Assembly: GCA_023678885.1 (NCBI GenBank)
Contig: CM042963.1
Coordinates: 37,575,105-37,639,104, forward strand
Direction: 5' to 3'
DNA: 64,000 bases
Source: Pogostemon cablin
Lineage: Eukaryota > Streptophyta > Magnoliopsida > Lamiales > Lamiaceae
Shown: positions 47,466 through 59,957 of the stretch, piece by piece
How the letters are laid out: the number at the start of each line of letters is the position of its first letter
Position numbering within the stretch: position 1 is the stretch's first letter
Position numbers and translations under genes: made by a program
Notes under the pieces: generated by a model
What the model saw: only the letters and a program-made list of their open reading frames with translations
What the model was told of the DNA's origin: nothing
Database searches by the model: none

Positions 47466-48832
47466 TCGTAGAACTGCACTTGACTTGTTGGTCTGTTGTT
47501 TTTCCCTGCAAAAAACCGACGCAGGTTTTTCATTTTGCAACTGTATGCTTGAGTACTAAGGAAATATCAAACTTCTTCTCTGTTTATTTATTACGTTCTC
47601 TTTCTGCTAAATATCAAAGCTCTGTTCTGTTTTTCAGAGTTCCTAACATATTTAATTGCTTATCAGTTAAATTTATGTTCTCTTGAGCAAAACATGTGGA
47701 ATTGTGACTATTCAAAATTTCCTTTTTATCTGATGATTACTAATAGTGATTGTAGAGACGACAACACGACGAAGGGAGGTGGCACATTACTTCCAATATA
47801 TATTTGAGATCTATTTGTATTGTATTTTGTAACTATTAGGTACTCTCATTCATGTAGTAGACACAAATATAAAGAATTATAACAATAGAATGGTTTTGTA
47901 CTGTGCTTTGTATAATTGAATCTAGATATATATGGAAGAACAATATTTACATTTAAAAGAATCAAATCCTCTATTAATTACAAATTAAAAATTTGCTATG
48001 ATGGCGCTGCATTTTGAGTGTTACTGTGCAAAATTTCTTCCTTTGATGTAGTTGGATTATTTTCTCTATTAAGATATACTTTTTGTTGCCATTGTATTTG
48101 TAAGTAGGCAAATTTTAAAGCAATATCTCTGTGCTTTTGCTCTTGTGAACAATAAACACATGCTAAATTCTGTATACTGCTTTCACACTTACTTGTTCCT
48201 CATTTTGTTGTGTTAACTTGTAACTCAGGTAATTTTTCATTGCAGCAACGCTGGTGTGTAAAATAGAGTAAGCAACCCACATAAATGATGAGTACGCACC
48301 TCACGAAGTAAGGTGATATATATATATATATATATTTATTTATTTATACAAAAAATTGCTTTTCACAAACAGTGTCACGAAACAATATTACTTGTGAAAA
48401 ACATATTAGGACTGAGCATTTTTCTTTTAAAAAGAAAAAATCGACTATGCTTTTAAAATAAATTTAAGGTTAATGGTACGAAAAACTCTAAACTTTACTT
48501 CTATTGTAAATTGGAGTATTAATTTTCACATTTGATAAATTGTTAAAAAGAACCCCATTTTTAAATATGTTGCAAAACGCACTCAATGTATAATATATTT
48601 CTTAAAGATGGCCGGGATTAAAAGTGGGTTCTCTTCTAACAAATTGAATGCATTATGGTGAAAATTAATTTAAAAAAAAAAAAAAAGTAAATCTTACTTC
48701 CCAATGAACCCATAAATTTATAATACAAGAGCTATTTAAGTAAAATATAATTTGAAGAATTTGTCAAAATAAGTCCTAATAGTTTACAATTGTTGTAGTG
48801 CAGTATACCTAGTTTACAGCTTATTTTGAATA
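47466..48832. other. Intergenic DNA
   Basis: No gene recognised. A short (TA)n run is at 48317-48335. Otherwise AT-rich. Confidence 0.5.
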
Positions 48833-48869
48833 GCATTATCATTCTTCCAAATATGCATCATCCAGAAGA

Positions 48870-48875
<6 letters not shown>

Positions 48876-48930
<55 letters not shown>
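48876..48930. repeat. (TA)n microsatellite
   Basis: About 27 TA units; copy B of the duplication has only a short TA run at the matching place, so the array expanded after or differs since the duplication. Confidence 0.9.
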
Positions 48931-48935
<5 letters not shown>

Positions 48936-49998
48936 TTGTGCATCATTGGGTTGTTGATGTAGACTGTTGCCATTTAATAATAATGGGGCTTGCAATGATG
49001 AAAAAGACAATAATATGCAGAGAAATCCAACTATAATGTTAAAATCACTAAAAGGGTAATAATAAGTACTTTGATATAAGTAAAACATAATATGAATAAT
49101 AATAAGTTGCTAAATGATGATATCAAACGGTTTTCCATTTTCAAAAAAATATTTAAATCGTTGCATGATATATAATATTCATCTATAAACATTGTTTATT
49201 TACTATTGTTGTATTGTGAATTTCCAAAAATATTAAATTACTAGATGTTATTAAAAGAATAATATATAGTTTATCAGAAAATTTTAATTTAATTTCACAT
49301 TAAACAAATTAAATTGAATAAAACTTTTAATACTTTTGAGAAATACAGTAAATCATTGGAAAGTGATACATGAAACGCTATATGTGATGAGAGTGAATGT
49401 CTTATGTTTATTGTTCATGTTGTATAAGAAAAATTATGTTATTAATTAATTTTATTAGTATTTTGGTATTATTTTATGCTTTTATGTGCTAAATAAATTA
49501 TAAAATGTATTATTACGAAGTGGAAACAAAAAATTCAAAATTTAAGTTATATTTTGAAGTTATTGATTTGATTTAAATGTTATTTGTTTACTTAAAATTA
49601 ATTTGAAATATACATATAATAACACTCCCAGCTTCATCTTCAACAATGTGCATACTTTTTCCCCCCTCTGTTCTACAATGTTATAGTGTACTTACTAAAA
49701 ACACCCTCAATCCATTAGTCATAATACATATACTATTTTAATTCTAAAAATGACATTTACATTTTGTTAATTTTATTTATTACTTTAAAAGATTATATTA
49801 CTCTTAAAAAGCAAAAAAATATTAATTAAATAACAAATCTTCCTCAACTCCGTGCGTACAGTGATACTGAACCCAGGCTACAGTGCCCACTATAAAAAAA
49901 TGACATTAAAAAATATCCGGTGCAGTATGAAAAAATAAAAAATGCCCACTTTTAAAAGTAAAAACTCTGATACCTTTGATTTGATGTAAAGAAGCATG

Positions 49999-50580
49999 AC
50001 TCGGTCTTTCAATTCTAAAAAATCACTCAATCTTTCAACACATGTATTACTCGATCTTTTCATTCTTAAAAATCACTCGGTTTTTTAACATACTCCCTCC
50101 GTCCCAACTTAAGAGGGCAATTTTTCCATTTTGATCGTTCCACCCAAATAGTCTCATTTTCTTTTTTACACACATGAGACCCACACACCCCTTCTAATAC
50201 AATTAAAATATGGACCCACACTTTCACTAATACAACTACCCACTACACATTAAATAATAATACTCCTTAATCTACGTGCAAAAAAGCAAATGACCCTCTT
50301 ACACCGGGACGGAGGGAGTATGTATCACTCGATCTTTCAGTTCTTAGATATCACTCGGTCTTTTCATTCTTAAAAATCACTCGGTCTTTCAACACATGTA
50401 TCATTCGCTCTTTCAGTTCTTAGATATCACTCGGTCTTTCCATTCTTAAAAATCACTCGATCTTTCAACACATGTATCACTCAATCTTTCCATTCTTAGA
50501 TATCACTCGGTCTTTCAACACGCGTATCAATCAGTCTTTCAATTTTTAAATACCACTCGATCTTTCAATACTTAAACAGT
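49999..50580. repeat. Minisatellite of 24-26-bp CACTCGGTCTTTC units
   Basis: Units begin CACTCGGTCTTTC (or CGATC) and end in one of three tails: TTCTTAAAAAT, TTCTTAGATAT or ACACATGTAT. The three types alternate, giving a higher-order period of about 76 bp (26+26+24). Around 14-16 units are present. A Stowaway interrupts the array at 50091-50320. Confidence 0.9.
50091..50320. mobile_element. Stowaway MITE inside the minisatellite
   Basis: Perfect ends TACTCCCTCCGTCCCA and CCGGGACGGAGGGAGTA, 230 bp. The minisatellite resumes directly after it (TGTATCACTCG). Confidence 0.93.
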
Positions 50581-51158
50581 TCTATCTATTCTGACTTTGA
50601 GAATATGGTTTTATCTGCTCAGTCATTTCTTTTTTTGTTTTTGCATAAATTCTACTCAGTCATTTCTTAAGACCGAGTAAAACAAAAATCATGTTTTTAT
50701 TTTCTAAAATCCGACTGATATTTTCAGAGGGGTGTTATGGTACATTTATATAAAAAGTTGATAGATTTAATTATTGAGTATTGTTATTTACACACCTCTA
50801 TTTATTTAATAAACCTCTTTTTATTAAATACATATCCCTTTAAATTTTTATTTTTTAATTTTATTAAATAAACATCCCTAAAATTATCAAAATACCTTTG
50901 TAAAATTAAAATGTACACACCCGCGGATTTAAGGTCATCAAATATGATTAGCTTTTCACAACACATATCATCATTAAACATAATAAAGCAAAGTTAATTC
51001 ATTCATTAATATAAAGGATATTTTTCATGTAAGGATCCAATTTTTAATTTATGTCTCAATTTTAGACTTCATTTTAGAAATATCTCATTTGAAGGCTCAA
51101 TTTTACCTTTTTTCTCAAATTAAGGCCTGTCGTAATTTTATTTTTTTTTCAAATTCAA

Positions 51159-51386
51159 TACTCCATCTGTCCCTCATTAAGAGGGTCTTTTGCTTTTTGG
51201 CACGTGGATTAAAGAGTATTATTATTTAATGTGTAGTGGGTGTTGTATTAGTAGGAGTGTATGTCCCATATTTTAATTGTATTATAGTGTGTGTGAGTCT
51301 CATGTGTGTAAAAAATAAAAGGGGACTCTTTGAGTGGGACGACCAAAATAGAAAAAAGACCCTCTTTAAATGGGACGGAGAGAGTA
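51159..51386. mobile_element. Stowaway MITE, 228 bp
   Basis: Ends TACTCCATCTGTCCCTC and AAATGGGACGGAGAGAGTA with the family body (GGCACGTGGATTAAAGAGTA). Confidence 0.9.
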
Positions 51387-51401
51387 CATATTATAAAATA
51401 A

Positions 51402-51659
51402 TACTCCCTCCGTCTCATTTCAATCTTTACATATTTCCAATTTGGGTGCCCCATTTCAATCTTTACATTTTCTCTTTTAGTAAATGGGACCCACAAAATT
51501 AACTATTTCTCTCTCCATGGGCCCAAACATTACACTAATACACCTACCCACTTTATATTAAAATATTATTTCTCTCACCTCACTACACATTAAAATACTA
51601 CATTTCTTAATTTACGTGCAAAAAGCAAACCTAAAATTTAAAATGGGACGGAGAGAGTA
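51402..51659. mobile_element. Stowaway MITE, 258 bp
   Basis: Ends TACTCCCTCCGTCTCATTTC and AAAATGGGACGGAGAGAGTA. It lies 15 bp from its neighbour and in the opposite body orientation. Confidence 0.92.
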
Positions 51660-52216
51660 TAAAATATTAATAAAAATAACATATATTTAATTTTATGATT
51701 TGATTTTAAGGTGTATAATAATATTTTTAAATTATTTTGTATGATTTGAAATAAAAATATAAATTCCATGATAAGTCTTAAAATGAGAAAAAAATAACAA
51801 ATATAAAAAACTAGGCCTGAGAAAAGAAATTAAATTTAAATCTTAATTTAAAACACATATAAAATTAGGTCTTATTTTGAGACTTAAACTAAAAATTAGT
51901 TCTTGATACGAAAATCTCATAAATTTGGAAAAAATGTTTGTTTCCTCATCATTACTACAATTCAATCAGCTGCCAAATATACTATGATGCAAAAAATTAG
52001 GGTGATTCTGCGGTGTACCCGGTGCACGTGTGGTTAGTGGGTTAAAAGTAGGAGGAGTGGATGATTTTTTTTTAAAAAAAAATTTTGTTATTTTATTTTA
52101 TTTGATAGTAAAGATAGAATTAAAATATAATCTAACGGTTAAGATCGTCTAAGTGCACAACAGTCTGACTCAAAAATTATTATAGTAGAAATAAGAAGAA
52201 CAGGTTACGCATCAAT

Positions 52217-52729
52217 GAGTTAAATATTTGTTTGGTCCCGTAACTTTTTTTCTTTTTAATTTTAGTCCCAAAAAAGATATTTGTTTATAATTAGTCCCAT
52301 AACTTTCATTTTTCTTTAATTTTGGTCCAATTTTTATCGGATTTGCCACTTGTTGCCGGAAACCGACGAGCGATGCTGACGTGGCTAGTCCAACCAGCCA
52401 AATATTGATGAAGCTAAAGAAGAAGAAGAAGGATAACACCAAAAATTGCAAAATGTTTATGTATGGGGTGACTATAAACGTTTTTGCAATCTTTGGTGTT
52501 GTCTTCATTCTTCTTCTTAAGTTTCATCAATCTTTGGTTGGTTGAGAAATAATTGGACTAGCCACGTCAGCATCGCTCGTCGGTTTCCGGCAACAAGTGG
52601 CAAATCCGATAAAAATTGGACCAAAATTAAAGAAAAATTAAAGTTATGGGACTAATTATAAACAAATATCTTTTTTGGGCCTAAAATTAAAAAGAAAAAA
52701 AGTTACGGGACCAAACAAATATTTAACTC
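52217..52729. mobile_element. MULE-type long-hairpin MITE, 513 bp
   Basis: Arms of about 230 bp are almost perfect inverted repeats, starting GAGTTAAATATTTGTTTGG on both ends. A perfect 9-bp target duplication CGCATCAAT flanks it (52208-52216 and 52730-52738), diagnostic of Mutator-like elements. The arms also carry GACGTGGCTAGTCCAA and GCCACTTGTTGCCGG. Near-identity of the arms suggests a young copy able to form an RNA hairpin. No transposase. Confidence 0.95.
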
Positions 52730-52833
52730 CGCATCAATCCTTCTTAAACAAAATATGATAATGTAGATTACAAATTTACAATCATTTTTCTTCTCAAAAA
52801 ACAGAGAAATTAGCCACATCTTTAGCTTCCTCT

Positions 52834-53053
52834 TCATCATGTTCATCATCGTCCTCATCACCTGCGACTGTCCGACTGGTCGGTGCTGTGCTTATTTCTC
52901 TAGGCGACGTTTTACTTGTTCACGAAGCTAGAGATCACCAAGTCCGATTTCAAAGCTCTATATTTTGGCTACATGTTGATTACCGGCACCATCGACTTTT
53001 ATACATTCTCCATTCTTACAAGGCTGATTTACTCCTCTGTTAAGATTGATTGA
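52834..53053 (+). pseudogene. TM9SF/EMP70 (TMN) C-terminal exon fragment, broken
   Basis: The end of a nine-transmembrane endomembrane protein (TM9SF/TMN, EMP70 family; Golgi/endosome). 52919-53053 reads FTKLEITKSDFKALYFGYML, then ITGTIDFYTFSILTRLIYSS and VKID-stop. The family C-terminus is typically TGTIGFY...TRLIYSSVKID with a KxD-type Golgi retention signal. Upstream pieces FIMFIIVLITC and SVLCLFL-stop-ATFYL also fit. Breaks: a TAG for the tyrosine of LFLYA, deletions between ITC and SVLC (including the usual YFQLCSEDY-WWW region), and a loss between GYMLI and TGTI. Nothing upstream of this exon is present. Confidence 0.85.
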
Positions 53054-53782
53054 AGTTTTGAGTTTCTTGTTAGTTTCAAATTGTGAGTTGTTGATGATCA
53101 TATAGATTACTATCACATGTTATAGTTTCACTAAGGTTAGGAAATCCTCATTAAAATGTTGGTTGTTGAAGACTTTTTGAGTAGCAGATGTAAAAGAGAA
53201 ACACAAAGGTGGAAAAGATAAACGTGGTGGTGTGTATTTAATTAAATAGGGATTATTTAGTCTTTTTAAAAATAAATTTTTTAATTATTTAATAAGTGGT
53301 GTGTATTTAATAAGAGAAGATGTGAAGATAATCCTTAATCATTTTAGTCAATTTCTGAATTTTCAAAATTCAAATTGGACAACAAAACTCATTTCTTTTT
53401 TCTTTTTGTTTAACAGATGGAGTAATAAAATTTTAAAAATAAATATATTTAAAAAAAAAAAGACGAAAGTATAAAGAAATAATTAAAGCAACAAGCATAG
53501 CCTGCAAATAGAAAGGTTATATGGGCATCACGAAAATATATGATGGTGACGTAGAAAATTAATGTTATGAAGAGAAATAAATGTGTACGTGCTACAAAGC
53601 CTGCCATTTTTGTACACCTTAAATTCATGATGATAAATTCTTAACACGTGAGATGATCGGTGAGACGTGTTAAAGTATAGTAATAATTACTGTATCAATA
53701 AAATATGCTTATTAATTGCTAAATATGTCTTTTTAAAGTATGGTGATGAATAATGTATTAAAATATAATTCTAGATTATTAT

Positions 53783-53970
53783 ATTCCTTCCGTCCGCCCG
53801 GAAGGGTGCCATTTGTTTTTTATACATGAATTTAAAAAAATTATTATTTAATATGTAGTTAGTAGTTATATTATTAAGGTGTGTAGACCCCATGTTTTAG
53901 ATGTATTATTGATGTGTGTGTCCATATATGTAAAAAAGAAAATTAGATCTTTTGGGATGGATTCCCAAAA
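53783..53970. mobile_element. Degraded Stowaway MITE
   Basis: The left end TTCCTTCCGTCCGCCCGG and body phrases (TTTAATATGTAGTTAGTAG, TTTTGGGATGGATTCCC) are recognisable; the right end is lost. Confidence 0.6.
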
Positions 53971-56900
53971 CAACAAAATGAAATCCTTACGAATAATATA
54001 ATTCACTAAATACAACGTAATTTCACAATGAGTCGTTACGGGCTTATGACTCACTATCCGTCAATTATACATCCGTTTCACACACCTAAATTTATTAGGT
54101 TACTCAAAGTTGCAGCACCAAATAATGTACTACATACACATGATTTTTGTTTGAAACTGATTTAATGTCTGAAAGAATGTGATTTCAAGTTCCCAACTAC
54201 CTTTCTAATTTTGTAGTCAAGCATTTACCTCCTCACGTTGGAGCAAGTTTGTGGTGGGATCATGTAATAAAATAAGTTTTGTAAATCAAATAAAAATAAT
54301 ATTCATGCAATATATAATTATTTCAAGAAAGAAAACAAATAAAAAAGCTATACTTCATATTTTTATTAAAAGTTGCTACATGATCAAAAAAAATTTTGAT
54401 ATTAATCCTACGAAATCTTTCCGTGAAATGATCTACATCAAATTTTGTCATTAAATATAATTTAATTATAAAATTATACTATCCTCGCTTCACATCATCA
54501 TTCACATCAATCAACTGTTTTATGTTTTTTTAGAAAGAAAGAAAAAAAATGCTTAATTTTATTAATGTTTGTAGTAATTTGATATTTATTTTATACTAGT
54601 AATAAATAATACAAAGTATATTATATGTACTACAAAATTATGCAAAATTTATAACTAAAATACACTTAAAAAATTTTTAAATTGAAAATTTATTTCTTAT
54701 ATATTAACAAGTAAGACAAATAATAAGAAAAGCAGGGAGTATAAATATAAAAATTAAGGAATACATAAGAGTTAGATTGAAAACGATTTTTCAAAAGCAA
54801 TAAAATTGGGTTTAAGAGAGAGGATCTTGCATGAAGACGACCCTACCTCAACTCATTAATTTGTTGTATTTTTTTTTCTGTAATTCTGTCATATCAGGGG
54901 ATAAAGTAGATACAAAATTAAATATAGACATAATAAGTCATGATTAAATACGTTACTCCATCTATAATTTGCCCTAAAAGTATGAGCTTATATGTGTGTT
55001 GAGGAAATAACTTGTTCCCCTTGTTCAGGAAATATGCTTATTTAAATGACAAATGATAGTACAAAACGCTCATACAATAAGATTTTTTTTTAAAATTGAA
55101 TTACAAATTGTCATTTGAATATTATATAATTAATTAAAATGTATATCTTTTTAAATTATAATGATCTTGAACACTTTGTGCATTTCAAGAAACCAATTCA
55201 TAGTTACATGACTTTTAAATTCACACAAAAATTGTATTTTTTTTCTTAAAATGAAGTATTTGAACATAGAAAAAGTTTTCAAACCATGTGACAAAATCTA
55301 CGCGGTTTCAAAAGTTATGAAATGAAATTAGTTTAACCTTTTATTTTGGAATGAAATCCGATTAAAATTGAAAATTTGACATAGAAATAGAAAACTTAGG
55401 ACATTTTTTAATTAAGTAAAAATGTCTCGATTTTAACTCGTGCTAACAGTTCTTTATTGTAAGTGTGGAGCTTGAAGCATAATTAACGAGGTTTTACTTG
55501 AGGCTAAAACTTACGTGCCCTCGAGACACCGTGCTCCCAAATCCTCTATTTTTTGGAAGATATTATTTAATATTAAATTATATACTCTTTAATATAAGAA
55601 CTTATATCCTTTATTTTTTAAAAATAATTGAATATATGTAAATTTTAATTTTTCAATTAAACTGATTCAGTCATTGAAATCTCGAATTATTACTTCCATC
55701 TGTTGGATATTCGATCTGATTAAAGCATTAGTTAAAACTTCGCAAAATAACCAAATGAATAAAATTTTATAGCCATTACTATCTTATTTATTTATTTATT
55801 TATTGTGGTTTGGGAATAAAATAATGATTACTCAGTTCTATTATTTATTTTCTTTTTTTTTGGGTGAGGCTTGCATGTGCCCGGGCGCACGGGAACACAT
55901 TCCGTGCGCCTTTAGAAATTTAGTATTATGGGTAAGGGTATATTGCTTTGGTCTATATGGTATACACTTTAATTAATAAAAGGTACACCATTTTATTCTA
56001 AAGGGTATACACTTTTCATTAATTTTTTTCTTTAGAAAATAAAGGGAACACATTTTTACACTAAAGGGTATACAATTTAACACAAAATTCTAAAGGCGCA
56101 CGGAGTGTTGTCCATGCGCCCAGATACACACAATAATTTTATTTAGAAAATAAAGGGTACACATCTTTATACTAAAGAGTATACAATTTAACACAGAATT
56201 CTAAAGGCGCACGAAATGTGGTCCATGCGCCCGTGTGGACAGAAGTTTTTGCCTTTTTTTATGAGAATTCTATTATTTATTTTCACTTTTTATATTTTTC
56301 ATATAAAATTTAGGGTTATTCTTGTAACCGGTGCACCTATAGATTATAGTGTAATTTTTTTAGAGGTAGTTATTTTTATTTTTTAAAATTTTAATTATTT
56401 CATTTGATCAAAGATTATTATTAATTTAGCTTTTGATCAATGATTCCTATTAACTAGGTGCACGGTACTGTAGATGCAACCTAGTTGACTCTAAAATTTA
56501 GGAACACCTTTTAAAAATAAGAATTTATTACTACTCAATACAATAATATTACTAGTAGATACATTAAATATATTTTATTACTAACCACTGTAAAATTATA
56601 TAATGAAAAGTCATACCTACCCCTATATTCATTAACTAACTGATTAAATAAGAAAAATCTACGTTTCTTCAATCAATTCATTATTAAATACCAATTCTCT
56701 CTCCAAAGTAGAAATCATCGTCAACTCTAATTAAACGTCTACTTCTTGCCAGTTACAAAATCATTGTTGTCTGCGATCAACCATAATCGCCGCAGTCCCT
56801 TTTTGAGGTATTCAGAAAAAATCAGTCTGAATACTACACAAAAGTGTGTTTATTCTATGTATTGAAAACCTATCTGTTTCTTTTTTGAGTTGATATTGAT

Positions 56901-57057
56901 TTTTTTCTTTTCTTATTTGGTATCGTGTTCTATCTTTATATGAAGGCAAAAGGGCAAAATGAATGATTGCGATATTCTATCTTAGCCGTTTATTTCAATT
57001 AATACAATATTATGAACATAAGTGATTATTTAAATTAGTCAGAAATTCCAAACATCA
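53971..57057. other. AT-rich intergenic DNA with a GGCGCACGG repeat
   Basis: About 3 kb with no gene. 55862-56250 has a direct repeat around CTAAAGGCGCACG and TCCATGCGCCC (56090-56120 and 56200-56232) and an inverted partner near 55880-55915 (GGCGCACGGGAACAC, CCGTGCGCCTTTAG), an inverted-repeat MITE with a duplicated right end. 56640-56815 looks like a plant 5' UTR but no coding exon follows. Confidence 0.5.
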
Positions 57058-58035
57058 CGATGTATTTAGATATGTTTTCTCAATATTCCACAAAATATTT
57101 AGAATGTATTCAATATATTCAATATATATCCATTCATTGAAATGCTTTTGTATTCAAAATTTGTATTCAAAATATGTATTCAGAAATTGAATACGCAAAA
57201 TATGGGGCTTTACTCACGCCTCTTATCAACGTTGAATTAGTTGAATTAATCCCGAAATTTTAGATCAAATATATTTTAATTTAATATAAAATATATTTAC
57301 ATTCTAATATATTATTGAATACAATCACATTAAAAATTTAAAATATTTTAACAAAATCAGTAAGTATTTAGAATATTTAATGTCAATAACGATATATTCA
57401 GAAATATTTTCTCAAAATTCCACGTAATATTCAGAATGTATTCAATATATTTCAGATTTATTTATTGAAATGTATTTGTATTCAAAATTAGTAGATACTC
57501 GCAGTAACAATGTATTCAGAAATTGAACACGCAGAATATAGGGTTCAACTCACGCTTCCTATCAACGTGGGATGAGTTGAATTAATTCTAACGAATTTTC
57601 AGGAGAAAATTGTGGAATGAAATCTATTTAAATTTTAATATAAAATATCTTTATATTTTAATATATTATTGAACACAATCATATTAAGAATTTAGAATAT
57701 TTAGATTATTTCAACAAAATTAGTAAATATTTAGAATATTTAATTTTCAATAAATGTATTCAAAAATATTTTTTAATATTTCACGAATAATTCAGAATGC
57801 ATTCAATATATTTCAGTTTTATTTATTGAAATGCATTTGTATTCAAAATTATTGGGTATTCAGAATAGTTAATGTTCAATTTAACTCACGCTATCTAACA
57901 CATCAGCTTGGAATGGCTTGAGTTAATCCATCGAATTTTTAGGAGAAAAATGTGGAATAAAATATGTTTTTAATTTTAATGTAAAATATCTTTATATTTA
58001 ATATATTAATGAACACAATCGCATTAAGAATAAGA
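57058..58035. repeat. Three-copy tandem repeat, units of about 330-360 bp
   Basis: Copies start near 57058, 57391 and 57752. Each holds, in order, TTTTCTCAA-ATTCCACG-like, TTCAGAATGTATTCAATATA, TTTATTGAAATG, an AACTCACGC phrase, a TGAGTTGAATTAAT phrase, and AAAATATCTTTATATTT with GAACACAATCA. Copies 2 and 3 are more alike than either is to copy 1. Confidence 0.85.
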
Positions 58036-59957
58036 AGGGTATTTCACTAATTCAAAATATATTAATTAGTTATATTTTTAGCTTATTGTACCTATTAATA
58101 ATAATGGTATATAAAATGTATCTAGTAATAATGGACCCTAAAAATAACAATATACTATGCAATATTAATGTCCTCGTGTTGTTACAATATTATTATAAAA
58201 TTTTCACCTATTTACACACTTAATCCAATAATTTTATATGGATGATATTTGTATGAACTGTGTTATTGTAACGCTATTTTTCTTTTTCTTAATTTTGTTG
58301 ACATTATTCCTTTTTATTTATATTATAAATTATTCATGAAATAGTTTAAACGATTATCATTTTTAATCAATTGAAAATCATATTAAAATGTTATATTTTT
58401 TTTCCGTCTCATAAAAATACTAGTGTGTATCATTTCATAATACTTCTAACTAAATAAGTCAAAATATATTATATCCTTTTAATTTAAATTGTATCCTTAA
58501 AAGTAGTGGGTTTGGGTATGGTCTATGGTAAGAAATTTTTTTAAAATTAAAGTTCGGTATAAATTTTTATAAATAGAAAATCCAGTATCACACCGAAATT
58601 GGGTACAATAACGGTACAATTTTTTTATAATTTGATACGATTAATTACGGATTTTTGGTTGCATTCAGATCAGTACGATTCAAATCGGTGTGGCCCCACC
58701 ACCGGAAGGAGTATTTATAATCGATTTTTCTATTTTGTACGATTCAATTCGGGTTTCAATACAGTACAATCTAAATTTATACTTTAGTTTGATTTGATTT
58801 AGAAAAGTCAAATAGTTAACCAATTTTTTTGGATTCGAAACTTTTGAATTTTGTTTTTGCACGAATTCATTAATATCCAATTACTGTGCACATTCATATT
58901 TAAAAAAGGTAATTTTAATTGAGTGAATCTATTGTAAACCGAGTTTATATTATAAATCTTGTAAATTCTGTAATTCATTTTAATTTAAATACCCTAATAA
59001 TGCATAGAGTATATAGGATTGGAAGGGACCATAGAGTTTATAATGCGAATGCGATTTATACTAAGTTTTGTGATTTTAATTTTCTTTATGTACTCACGTA
59101 ATTCCCACAAATTTGATATATTTATCACGTTTACCTTATGCATAAATGTATCAATTTCAATGGATTTTACTTGTATATAAAGTTTCAATTTCATTGTCGG
59201 TTGGTTGGCCCATTTCGATCAATCAAAGTTATTCTATTGGTTGAATGGACTTCCATTTATTTTCTTTTATGGGCTTAATAACTTATTTATTTTATTATAT
59301 GACACATTATTTAGAGGAAAATCTCACTTTCACCCCCTTCGACTCTTGGTGTTATTAAAACAATTTAAAGAAAAGTCTCACATTGCCCCCTTTTTCAATA
59401 TATATCACAATTTTTTTAATTTTTTTTGGTCAAAATATTTTCTCTAGAAGAAAAGAAAATAAAGAAAGAAATATGAAAATTACTTTCTTCTCATTATGAA
59501 AATTTATATACTCCATATTTTATTTGAATTTATCTTTGATGTTTTAAGAGAGTTAAATTTTATTTGTTATAAAGAAATATAAATAAAATCTGTTATCTCC
59601 TTTAAAGAAAAAATTACAAAGTGTGTATTGTGTGCAATTGTGAAACCTCTTTTTAGTTATGAATAAAAAATTATATTATATTATAGAAATTAAAATTATG
59701 TCCTAATAGTAAATTCTAAACTAATTATGGTAAGAGCTTGTCTTTTTTTACCTTGTTGTACGGTAATTTTCTTGAAATTATTTTTTAGTAGATAAAAAAT
59801 TATTTTTTAAAGTAATGAGTACTCTTTTAAATAAAAATTATTATTATCTCAATTCTAATAGAATAAATAAAGGCTTGCGAGCCACAAACAACAAAAGCCC
59901 TTTTCATTAATAGATACACAAGATCGACCATCAACAACAGTTATTATACCCTAATAT
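58036..59957. other. Intergenic DNA with dispersed-repeat copy
   Basis: No gene. 58500-58800 is rich in GGTACAAT/CGGTATAA-type phrases like a decayed hAT. 59162-59337 is the second copy of the repeat at 14821-14997. The rest is AT-rich. Confidence 0.5.
59162..59337. repeat. Dispersed repeat, second copy of 14821-14997
   Basis: Both copies share ATTTCATTGTCGGTTGGTTG, CCATTTCGATCAATCAAAGT and GGAAAATCTCACTTTCACCC in the same order and orientation, with about one difference per ten bases. The short reading frames over both copies (61 and 80 codons) resemble one another but have no known family, so a non-coding repeat is favoured. Confidence 0.85.

Larger units (their letters stand above)
48833..53625. 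repeat. Segmental duplication, copy A (split by 3.5-kb insertion)
   Basis: Starting at GCATTATCATTCTTCC, 48833-49869 and 53415-53625 align collinearly, same orientation, with 59958-61480 and 61490-61712. Shared anchors include GCAGAGAAATCCAACTATAA, TTGCAATGATGAAAAAGACA and GTAGAAAATTAATGTT. Between the two parts, 49870-53414 has no counterpart in copy B and holds a minisatellite, three Stowaways, a MULE MITE and a TM9SF fragment. Confidence 0.85.

Noticed and set aside
48858..49088. Minus-strand frame containing a long Ile-Tyr repeat
   Set aside because: Simply the (TA)n microsatellite read as protein.
49999..50580. CRISPR-like regular array
   Set aside because: The units are contiguous with no unique spacers, and the genome is a plant; it is a minisatellite.
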